A DNA stretch of 38,020 nucleotides from Patescibacteria group bacterium (GTDB lineage Bacteria > Patescibacteriota > WWE3 > UBA101185 > UBA10185): positions 1-38,020 of the forward strand of contig JAFGOI010000005.1 of assembly GCA_016926555.1 (NCBI GenBank), given 5' to 3'. The notes below the pieces were generated by a model. It had not been told where the DNA came from. It made no database searches and was given only the letters and a program-made list of their open reading frames with translations. This document shows positions 14,962 through 21,250 of this stretch, in pieces; the stretch's first letter is position 1, and each line of letters opens with the position of its first letter. Made by a program: the position numbers and the translations under genes.

Positions 14962-16347
14962 TTATTGTTGTTGAGAAGTCAAGGCTAAATAGTCCATTGG
15001 TTTTGTATTTGTTGTTTTCGCAACAATTACAAAAGGAAATTGAGTGATTAGTGTATTAAGCTTATTAACACTTCTGTTATAAAACGCGCGTGAATACGCA
15101 ATTCTCTCTTCAGTATCAATAAGGCTTCTCATCAACTCTTGGTAACTATCTATAGCATTTAACTCAGGATATTTTTCGCTGATTGCAAGGAGTGGAGAGA
15201 TTACATCAGCTGTTTTTTCTGGTAGATCATGCTGGAATCTTGTTTGCATCCTTAACTGTGCAGTTAAGTTTTGGATATTTTTTTCGTGTGAGGAATACCC
15301 TTTTATTACCTCAACTAACCTGGGAATTAATTCTGATCTTCTTTTTAACTCTATATCTATGTTGCTTAGAGCTGATAGCGCTCGTTGTTTTAATGTGTTA
15401 AGTCTGTTATGCATGGTGAATAAAATACTACCTAGTATTAAGAAGTTGCCTATACTAAGAGACATATAAACGAAAGCAGGATCAAAATGGTAATGGTAAT
15501 TTGCTGAAAGAAGAGCCGTTGTAAAACCCAAGGATGTTAGTAGGTGAACAAGGAATACAAGACTTTTCCCTTTGTAAAACTCTTCGACGTATTTCTCCTT
15601 AGTTTTATTACTGATTATAAGCTGGTGTTTTTCATGTTCCTTTAAAACTAACTCTCCATTTTCTTTTAGAACGAAACCATGCGCAAATATCTTAGTGTTT
15701 GGCATAAGAACAAATTCACTTTTTCTAAATCTATTGGAACCAATACTAAAAATAGAATCTGTTCTTTTCACTTTAAACTCTTCATGTTTAATAATTGGAA
15801 TTGCATCTATTTCGCTATCGTGAGGTGGAGGTATGGGTCTGGTGAAATCTCTCATAATGTAACCAGAAAAATCCTTATCCATGTTTGATATGTCTACTTT
15901 TAACTTACCTCTCTCATCTACAATGTAGAAAGGTACAAAGTTAACAATGTTTTCCACGGTTTCCCATCTTGAACTTTTTCCCCCTTGGATATACTTTTCA
16001 GTTATGCTGTGATAATAAACACAGTACGTGTTTGTGTATGGGGATTTGAGTAGATTACCTTCAATTTCTTTAATTATTCCGTGACAAGAAAACGGAACAT
16101 CTGGAGTTGCTTCGTTTGTTTCAAGAAGAGGTAGTAAATCAATATCATAAATTTCATTTTCACTTTTGAGAAATACCTTAGTGTAATAAATACTTGAAAT
16201 AAATACAATAATACCGCTGATAAACAATTTAAAAGACATAGTATCTGGGGAAAAACAATCAGCGCAATCTTCATAAAAAGCTAGCAGTACTATAGTGCAC
16301 ATTAAGAAGATCATTGTAAGTGCATATTTTGTGGATACGCGTTTCAC
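14962..16347 (-). CDS. GIDE-LemA fusion membrane protein
   Basis: The 461-residue protein starts at GTG 16347. Two N-terminal membrane helices (about 10-25 and 38-58) frame a short loop. A GIDE-type domain follows (about residues 75-265), with the signature SCHGIIKEIEGNLLKSPYTN, then YCVYYHSITEKY and FAHGFVLKENGELVL. Two more helices (about 270-310) lead into a LemA domain (about 318-455), shown by ALSNIDIELKRRSELIPRLV, IAYSRAFYNRSVNKLN and FPFVIVA. GIDE domains in eukaryotes sit beside RING ligases; bacterial ones lack the RING, as here. The function of LemA is uncertain and probably membrane-stress related. The gene is single, with a -10 six bases before its start. Confidence 0.85.
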   Translation of the reverse strand: MKRVSTKYALTMIFLMCTIVLLAFYEDCADCFSPDTMSFKLFISGIIVFISSIYYTKVFLKSENEIYDIDLLPLLETNEATPDVPFSCHGIIKEIEGNLLKSPYTNTYCVYYHSITEKYIQGGKSSRWETVENIVNFVPFYIVDERGKLKVDISNMDKDFSGYIMRDFTRPIPPPHDSEIDAIPIIKHEEFKVKRTDSIFSIGSNRFRKSEFVLMPNTKIFAHGFVLKENGELVLKEHEKHQLIISNKTKEKYVEEFYKGKSLVFLVHLLTSLGFTTALLSANYHYHFDPAFVYMSLSIGNFLILGSILFTMHNRLNTLKQRALSALSNIDIELKRRSELIPRLVEVIKGYSSHEKNIQNLTAQLRMQTRFQHDLPEKTADVISPLLAISEKYPELNAIDSYQELMRSLIDTEERIAYSRAFYNRSVNKLNTLITQFPFVIVAKTTNTKPMDYLALTSQQQ

Positions 16348-16353
16348 ATTTCT

Positions 16354-16359
16354 ATCATA
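16354..16359 (-). promoter_or_regulatory. -10 element of the GIDE-LemA gene
   Basis: Minus-strand TATGAT ends six bases before GTG 16347. The -35 region is not convincing. This again predicts a leaderless mRNA. Confidence 0.45.
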
Positions 16360-16387
16360 CTACATACACTGTAGCTGGTTATATTAT

Positions 16388-16810
16388 TTATCTTCTCCAG
16401 ACAACAGCCGATATATTAAAACCGCCATCTATCAGTTTGATTGCCTTTTTAAGTCCGTATTGGCTGATTCCGGCATCGTATGGTTCTCTGTCGGGTATTT
16501 TTCCTGTGTAGTATTTTAGTAAGACAGGCAATGCTCTTTTATCTCCCAGTTGTCCAAGTGCCCATATCGCGTAGTTCTTCTCCCTGTTGCTGCTTTCTTG
16601 GTTGTCGACCACCTTAGTTAAAGCCCCCACACAGTCCCCCTCATATTTACTCTGCGCCATCATACATCTTTCCCTAACATCTACACCAATCCATGTTGTA
16701 GTAATTAGAAAAGTTAAAATGAAAAAACCTGTACCCAGCACAGACCAGTACAAAAACCATTTTGTTAACATAGCCTTGTCAAAACCGAAGATTTCCTTAG
16801 TTTTCTTCAT
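16388..16810 (-). CDS. Membrane-anchored HEAT-repeat-like protein
   Basis: The 140-residue protein has one N-terminal transmembrane helix (about residues 15-42) and then a helical domain with the HEAT/PBS-lyase-type pattern NREKNYAIWALGQLGDKRAL followed by PVLLKYY. The cysteines at about residues 49 and 60 may be paired outside. It overlaps the XRE regulator gene by fourteen bases on the same strand, so it is the third gene of a DUF2178-like / XRE / HEAT operon. The role is unknown. Confidence 0.75.
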   Translation of the reverse strand: MKKTKEIFGFDKAMLTKWFLYWSVLGTGFFILTFLITTTWIGVDVRERCMMAQSKYEGDCVGALTKVVDNQESSNREKNYAIWALGQLGDKRALPVLLKYYTGKIPDREPYDAGISQYGLKKAIKLIDGGFNISAVVWRR

Positions 16811-17012
16811 TATTATCTCCTGTTAAATAAAATACTTCACCTATTTCAACTTTAAATACCTGTGTGATGTCGAAAGCAAGTTTAAGTGACGGGAAATATT
16901 TCTTTTTTTCTATTGCTAAAATAGTTTGTCTAGTCACGCCGGATTTTTCTGCTAGTTCTTCTTGTGTCATATCATGTTTTGCGCGAAGCACTTTTATATT
17001 ATTTTCGATCAT
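16797..17012 (-). CDS. XRE-family small transcriptional regulator
   Basis: This 71-residue protein is a single Cro/CI-type helix-turn-helix. Residues 13-33 (DMTQEELAEKSGVTRQTILA) are the DNA-binding motif, and IEKKKYFPSLKLAFDITQVF completes the fold. The length matches the short YozG-like group that regulates neighbouring membrane proteins. It starts directly after the stop of the DUF2178-like gene and overlaps the HEAT gene. It probably represses its own operon through the dyad at 17424-17441 (inference). Confidence 0.9.
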   Translation of the reverse strand: MIENNIKVLRAKHDMTQEELAEKSGVTRQTILAIEKKKYFPSLKLAFDITQVFKVEIGEVFYLTGDNNEEN

Positions 17013-17408
17013 TTATCTGCCTCCTGATTTTCGATCGAAATAATAATATACAAGAATATATATGATTAATCCCAAGCATGTGATGTAGGATAATATGATC
17101 CCGAGAGATTTTATATAATAGTGGAACTCTTCGTTTCCGCCGCCTAGTATCAAAGTAATACTGCTAAATAAAAGTATGGGCATTAATATTTGAAAAGAAA
17201 TCTGTGACGCTTTTCCTACTGCTTCCTGTTGTCTTTCGTCCACTAGCACGCCTTGTACTCTTATTCTGAGTAGGCCGATTAATAGCATGTATACTCCCAA
17301 GCCTAAAAGTGCAGTGAGGGCGTTTGAATACATTATCGAGCAAGTTAACACCGTAAAAACAAGAAGAGTCATTATTAATTTGATTTTTTTGTATTTTTTG
17401 ATTTTCAT
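17013..17408 (-). CDS. DUF2178-like membrane protein paired with XRE regulator
   Basis: The 131-residue protein has four transmembrane helices in two pairs (about 10-30, 32-48, 70-90 and 98-122). The loop VDERQQEAVGKASQISF carries the DER signature that I associate with DUF2178 and related proteins, which are often encoded beside small XRE regulators. It is the first gene of the three-gene operon. The function is unknown. Confidence 0.75.
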   Translation of the reverse strand: MKIKKYKKIKLIMTLLVFTVLTCSIMYSNALTALLGLGVYMLLIGLLRIRVQGVLVDERQQEAVGKASQISFQILMPILLFSSITLILGGGNEEFHYYIKSLGIILSYITCLGLIIYILVYYYFDRKSGGR

Positions 17409-17423
17409 AATGTATAGACCGCT

Positions 17424-17441
17424 ATACTATATGTATAGTAT
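17424..17441 (-). promoter_or_regulatory. Dyad operator candidate upstream of the XRE operon
   Basis: ATACTAT and ATAGTAT form a perfect seven-base inverted repeat separated by ATGT. Part of it (ATGTATAG) recurs nearer the gene at 17410-17417. A minus-strand TTGACA lies upstream at 17464-17469, so a repressor bound here would block the promoter. An AT-rich palindrome next to an XRE gene suggests autoregulation (inference). Confidence 0.5.
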
Positions 17442-17537
17442 TTTTAACATGCAGTTTGATTTATGTCAAGTATTAGATAATAGAGTATATTAAGTATGCC
17501 CTAAAAGTGTTACCTATGTACTTAGCTCGTACAATCT

Positions 17538-17567
17538 TTGACTTAACAGTGTAAAGTGTGATATAAA
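17538..17567 (+). promoter_or_regulatory. Promoter of the leader region before the PaaK-like gene
   Basis: TTGACT (17538-17543), an 18-base spacer and TATAAA (17562-17567) match the consensus at five of six positions each. Transcription would start near 17574, just before the 29-codon ORF. The 14-base stretch at 17549-17562 (GTGTAAAGTGTGAT) recurs with one change at 17659-17672. Confidence 0.55.
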
Positions 17568-17672
17568 TTTTGTTATGTCTTACGACATGTCTCACACAAC
17601 CAAATATTTAATAGGAAGCTTGTTTATTATTAACGACGAGGTTGTGGGAGGCGTGGTTGTGTAAGGTGTGAT
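17549..17672 (+). repeat. Pair of 14-base direct repeats, 110 bases apart
   Basis: GTGTAAAGTGTGAT (17549-17562, in the promoter spacer) and GTGTAAGGTGTGAT (17659-17672, at the end of the short ORF) differ at one base. They could be protein-binding sites or the trace of a duplication or insertion. CACACAACCA (17593-17602) can also pair with TGGTTGTGT (17653-17661), closing a large stem across the leader. Confidence 0.45.
17575..17664 (+). CDS. 29-codon leader ORF (possible)
   Basis: ATG 17575 opens a frame encoding MSYDMSHTTKYLIGSLFIIN and then DEVVGGVVV, with stop TAA at 17662-17664. It lies between a good promoter and a strong terminator and has a hydrophobic C-terminal half. It has no clear Shine-Dalgarno sequence but would be nearly leaderless. 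It might be a leader peptide, a small membrane peptide, or only an accidental frame in a small RNA. Confidence 0.3.
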   Translation: MSYDMSHTTKYLIGSLFIINDEVVGGVVV

Positions 17673-17697
17673 CGTAAAAACCATACAAAGGCTAAAG

Positions 17698-17721
17698 CCT
17701 CCCGGAAAGGGAGGTTTTTTT
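17698..17721 (+). terminator. Rho-independent terminator upstream of the PaaK-like gene
   Basis: CCTCCC (17698-17703), loop GGAAA and GGGAGG (17709-17714) are followed by seven T. It is the only textbook intrinsic terminator seen in the window. It would end transcription before the PaaK-like gene unless the alternative hairpin at 17689-17700 forms. Confidence 0.85.
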
Positions 17722-17742
17722 ATTGGTAAAACTTTGGTCTTT

Positions 17743-17779
17743 CGAGAAGTGGTTAGAAAGTGTTTTTAACCACTTTTCG
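17743..17779. repeat. Inverted repeat on the upstream side of the GC-rich gene
   Basis: CGAGAAGTGGTTA (17743-17755) and TAACCACTTTTCG (17767-17779) are complementary at 12 of 13 positions, with an eleven-base loop. It stands between the terminator and the SD of the PaaK-like gene and may mark a junction of the acquired segment. It is not followed by a T-run. Confidence 0.6.
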
Positions 17780-17846
17780 GTGGGGCAGATCAAAAACAGT
17801 TGAAAGAGAAAAAATACATATAGTAGAAGTGAAAAGGAGGCCTATT

Positions 17847-19211
17847 GTGGCTAAGCAAAAGTTTACACGTTTACCAAGAGTTGAAGAAACAACCACCGCG
17901 CACCTTGATCGTAGAATATTGGAAATGGCTCATTGGGTTGGCCAAAACTCCCCTTTCTATAGGGGGTATTGGACTGGGAATCAGCTACCTACGAGGGTTG
18001 CGGAATTACCGCAGCTCCCCATTTTGGAGCGACACCACATGCACGAATGGGGGCAGCATGACGGCGGTTTAACCGCTCCCGTATTGACACGGCCACCTCA
18101 TGGGGCGTTCGTCTTTCTGACTGGTGGAACTACGGATCATCAGTCGACCATTGTACTCGACGCAGAAGAGCTTCGGCGAGTTCTACTCAATGAAGTGGCG
18201 TTGTACCCGTATGTGTATCCTACGGGTTCTCGGGTTGCGATTTGTTCTGGTCAGTACTGTATGTGGTCGGGGTTTCCATACAACCTGCTCAAGTGGCAGT
18301 TGGACAGCAGATTGACAGTGCTGCCAATGGGTGGAGGGGAACCAAAGCAAATCGTTAAGACGTTTGCACGGTTTAAGCCAACAATCGCTGCAGGGCTGAG
18401 CAGCAGCACATTGGGTGTGTTTCGCACACTCGAGGCTGCTGGCGTAAACTGCTCCCAGGTTGAATTCGTTCAGTACGTGGGGATGCCGATGTCGGATTCA
18501 GCGAGGGCAGAGATCGAAAGCAGTGTAGGCCATCAGGTTCGCTTTGTCTCCGATTACTCCGGGACAGAGTCCTGGGGCATGGCTTACGCGATCGACGCAG
18601 AGCACCCGAACCATCTTTACGTCACAAACAACGTTGTGATCGAGGTGGTGGATTGCGAAACGGGTGAGCCCCTACCTGATGGTCGACGTGGTGATTTTCT
18701 GATGACTCGGCTTCAGGAAACCCTAATGCCGATTTGGCGTTATCGTATGAGGGACATGGGCCGCATCGTTTCATTGTCCGAGTTTCCTGCGTCAGCACGG
18801 GTTTTTCCCAACGCGCGGATCATCGAGCTCGGAGGGCGCTCCGATGACACGATTAACCTGATGGGTGTCAAACCCAGCGCTTCCGCGCTCATGCAGGTTA
18901 TCGTGGAGGCATTTGCTAATGTAGGCGCGGTTGGCGCACAACTGCACAGAAGTCTTGACTCAGAAAGCAGGGAGGTGCTTGAAATCTGGGTCGAGGTCCC
19001 CGACGTCAGTGACGCTGAAGCTAGATACGATGCCGCAGACGCTAGGGAGCAGTTCATTCGGGGAGCATGCGAAGCTTTCATGTCGGACTACCCAGTCCGA
19101 ACGATATTTTCGCTTGGCGTTATCCGTGCCAAGTTCGTACTCAAGGGAGGATTGGAGACGACATCGGTTGGGAAAGTAAAACATGTGATCGATCGCCGTC
19201 CCAACGGATAA
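17847..19211 (+). CDS. PaaK-like adenylate-forming enzyme (acyl-CoA ligase family), probably acquired
   Basis: GTG 17847 is the start: an excellent AAAAGGAGG (17832-17840) lies six bases upstream, whereas the longer frame from 17760 starts inside an inverted repeat. The 454-residue protein has the order of a phenylacetate-CoA ligase type enzyme: N-terminal NSPFYRGYW, phosphate loop TGGTT (92-96), YSGTE (237-241), RYRMRD (298-303) and a C-terminal GKVKHVIDRR with the likely catalytic lysine K443. It should activate a carboxylic acid as an acyl-adenylate; the substrate is unknown. The gene is clearly richer in G+C than its neighbours (37 of 60 bases at 18781-18840 against 22 of 60 at 20281-20340) and uses GC-rich codons, so recent lateral transfer is likely. 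Confidence 0.85.
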   Translation: MAKQKFTRLPRVEETTTAHLDRRILEMAHWVGQNSPFYRGYWTGNQLPTRVAELPQLPILERHHMHEWGQHDGGLTAPVLTRPPHGAFVFLTGGTTDHQSTIVLDAEELRRVLLNEVALYPYVYPTGSRVAICSGQYCMWSGFPYNLLKWQLDSRLTVLPMGGGEPKQIVKTFARFKPTIAAGLSSSTLGVFRTLEAAGVNCSQVEFVQYVGMPMSDSARAEIESSVGHQVRFVSDYSGTESWGMAYAIDAEHPNHLYVTNNVVIEVVDCETGEPLPDGRRGDFLMTRLQETLMPIWRYRMRDMGRIVSLSEFPASARVFPNARIIELGGRSDDTINLMGVKPSASALMQVIVEAFANVGAVGAQLHRSLDSESREVLEIWVEVPDVSDAEARYDAADAREQFIRGACEAFMSDYPVRTIFSLGVIRAKFVLKGGLETTSVGKVKHVIDRRPNG

Positions 19212-19248
19212 AGCAAGAAAAGGCGAGTTTATTTGAAGGAAAGAGCCC

Positions 19249-19306
19249 GGCATAGTTCTCGAATGTGGTTCCACCAAGAACCCTGAAGGATTACGAGAAC
19301 TATGCC
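19249..19306. repeat. Perfect inverted repeat on the downstream side of the GC-rich gene
   Basis: GGCATAGTTCTCG (19249-19261) and CGAGAACTATGCC (19294-19306) are perfect 13-base complements. The 32-base loop holds a second hairpin, GGTTC/GAACC (19267-19282). The 3' arm includes the ATG at 19302. The two-level structure recalls folded recombination sites, but no integron attC core is present. As a terminator it lacks a T-run. Confidence 0.65.
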
Positions 19307-20684
19307 AACGGCTATGAGTGAATTATATAAATTTTTAAAACAAAAGAATAATACTTATAAAACTTGGTTACAGGATGTGTGTTCTGTGCCCAGTGTGGCA
19401 ACTGATAAAGATAGTTGTAGAAAAGTGGTCGATTCTTTAGGGGAGCTGTTGCTGTCCATAGAGGCAAAAGTCACAATTTACGAAACTGAAAGTAATCCAG
19501 TTATATGGGCGGAAGTTGGTGAAGGTGATAAAACATTTATGATTTATGGCCACTACGATGTTCAGCCAGTTGATGATGAAAATGCTTGGAATAGTTCTCC
19601 TTACAAAATAAAAGAGACGAAGGATAAATACTATGGTAGAGGAGTATGTGATTGCAAGGGAAACATAATTGCCAATATCTTTGCAGTAAAAGCTTATTTG
19701 GATGAATATGGAAAACTTCCATGTAGAATTATCTTTTTCCTCGAGGGAGATGAAGAACGAGGTAGCCCAACACTAGAGAAATTCAGTTCTAAAAATAAAA
19801 AACTGTTTAGTGATGTTGATTTTTGTATGTTTCCGGGAGAGCAGAACTATATTGATCCTGCAGAAAATAATGTTGTAACAGTGGGATATAAGGGGTGTTA
19901 TTACTGTGAACTTGAAGTTACAGGTGCGAATACTCCGGTTCATTCCAGTCTAGGGACGTTAATAGAAAATCCCGCCTGGAGATTAGTATGGGCACTTTCG
20001 ACTATAAAAAATGAAAAGGATGAAATTTTGATAAATGAAATAACCGAAAATGCTGTTCCCCCTACAAAAAAAGAGGAGGAAGTACTAAAGAAATGGCCGT
20101 TTGATACTGACAAGGTTAAAAAGCAGTATTCGGTAAAAAAGCTAATCGGAGATGTACTTGGATATGCTGCTAAAAAGAAGCATATTTTTGAACCAACGTG
20201 TACAGTGTGTGGAATTTGGGCAGGCAACACTGGTGAAGGAGTAGTAAAGACAATAGTACCTAATAAAGCAACAGTAAAGTTAGATTTTCGCCTAGTTCCT
20301 AATTTAACCCCTGACTTTGTGGAAAATGCCTTAAGAAATCATTTAGACGAAAATGGTTTTGCTGATGTAACTGTAAAAAACCTAGTAAAACTTCCTGTAG
20401 GATATTCAGATTTAGATTCTCCAATATATAAAACAGTAAGCAGTGTCATGAAGGATGTATACGGTAAAGAACCGAAGTACCTCGTTAGAAGTCCCGGGGG
20501 AGGCCCACAGTACTATATTTGTTCACAATTTGGTGTCCCTGTGTTTACTGCGGGTGTTGGGTATTATGGCTCAAAAGTTCACGCTCCCGATGAAAATGTG
20601 AGAATTAATGATTTCTATAAACATATGGAATTTGTATTTAGTTTTTTAGAAAATCTCGGTCAAAAAGGAGGTAAAGTAACATGA
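19302..20684 (+). CDS. M20-family metallopeptidase (dipeptidase-like)
   Basis: The 460-residue cytoplasmic zinc enzyme hydrolyses dipeptides or related amides. The metal and catalytic set is complete: H84 with D86 (YGHYDVQP), D117 (GVCDCKG), E151-E152 (EGDEERGSP) and H427 (GSKVHAPDENV). A dimerisation lid domain (about 200-350) contains PVHSSLG and GIWAGNTGEG. It resembles CNDP/PepV-like dipeptidases. ATG 19302 has GAAGGA eleven bases upstream; ATG 19314 is an alternative just past the inverted repeat. Base composition returns to AT-rich immediately, so this gene is not part of the GC-rich insert. It overlaps the acetyltransferase gene by four bases. Confidence 0.92.
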   Translation: MPTAMSELYKFLKQKNNTYKTWLQDVCSVPSVATDKDSCRKVVDSLGELLLSIEAKVTIYETESNPVIWAEVGEGDKTFMIYGHYDVQPVDDENAWNSSPYKIKETKDKYYGRGVCDCKGNIIANIFAVKAYLDEYGKLPCRIIFFLEGDEERGSPTLEKFSSKNKKLFSDVDFCMFPGEQNYIDPAENNVVTVGYKGCYYCELEVTGANTPVHSSLGTLIENPAWRLVWALSTIKNEKDEILINEITENAVPPTKKEEEVLKKWPFDTDKVKKQYSVKKLIGDVLGYAAKKKHIFEPTCTVCGIWAGNTGEGVVKTIVPNKATVKLDFRLVPNLTPDFVENALRNHLDENGFADVTVKNLVKLPVGYSDLDSPIYKTVSSVMKDVYGKEPKYLVRSPGGGPQYYICSQFGVPVFTAGVGYYGSKVHAPDENVRINDFYKHMEFVFSFLENLGQKGGKVT

Positions 20685-21205
20685 AGTACTCAGTGAAAAA
20701 AGCAGCGAATAAAGATAAACAGAAAATAGTGTCTATGATTGAAAACGTGGGAGATTCGTTTGTACCAAAGGTGCGCGACAGGGTAGATCCTGGTGGATAT
20801 TTTACTTATCTCCGGGGAAAAAACCGCAAGTATTTAGAAGAAAAGTATGGTAACAAAATACCATCCCCTAAAGGTGCAAAGATGTTTACTATAAAAAATA
20901 AGGATGAATTACTTGGTTTTGCCTCGTATTACAAGCATTTCGAGCCTTTTGACGGCGCTTATTTTATATGCATAATGGTCACCCCGGAACTGCAGAGTAA
21001 TGGCTTAGGTAAAACACTTGTACAAAAAGTTGTGGATGATGCAAAAAAGGAAAATATAACCAAAATGTCAGTTACAACATGGTCTACAAACGAAAATAGT
21101 AGAAGATTATTTGAATCCAATGGGTTTAAGCTAAATAAGACGGTTTTGAATGAGCGCGCTCCCGGTGTCCATGGATTGTATCTTGAGAGATATTTTTCAA
21201 GTTGA
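20681..21205 (+). CDS. GNAT N-acetyltransferase
   Basis: The 174-residue single-domain GNAT protein has an acetyl-CoA binding motif A at IMVTPELQSNGLGKTLVQKV, with the Q-x-x-G-x-G pyrophosphate loop, and motif B at RRLFESNGFKL. It would transfer an acetyl group to an amine of unknown identity. AAGGAGGT (20665-20672) is eight bases before the ATG, which overlaps the M20 stop (ATGA). A peptidase plus acetyltransferase operon suggests amino acid or peptide processing. Confidence 0.88.
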   Translation: MKYSVKKAANKDKQKIVSMIENVGDSFVPKVRDRVDPGGYFTYLRGKNRKYLEEKYGNKIPSPKGAKMFTIKNKDELLGFASYYKHFEPFDGAYFICIMVTPELQSNGLGKTLVQKVVDDAKKENITKMSVTTWSTNENSRRLFESNGFKLNKTVLNERAPGVHGLYLERYFSS

Positions 21206-21250
21206 TTGATAACGGCAAAAGACAAGCGAGGGTGTGCGGAAGTGGTTCTT

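Larger units (their letters stand above)
17575..17721 (+). ncRNA. Structured leader or small RNA candidate
   Basis: Promoter to terminator would give an RNA of about 147 bases. Visible helices are ATGTC/GACAT (17575-17588), a long-range CACACAACCA pairing with TGGTTGTGT, an AGGC-TAAA-GCCT hairpin (17689-17700) and the terminator stem. The last two share the bases 17698-17700 and cannot form together, which is the geometry of an attenuator. I recognise no riboswitch family. It occupies the long gene-poor stretch 17409-17846. Confidence 0.35.

Noticed and set aside
17760-17846. N-terminal extension of the PaaK-like gene from GTG 17760
   Set aside because: It begins inside an inverted repeat, lacks a ribosome site and adds no family sequence; GTG 17847 has a near-perfect SD.
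19249-19306. Integron attC site
   Set aside because: The hairpin has no RYYYAAC / GTTRRRY core pair, and no integrase is nearby.
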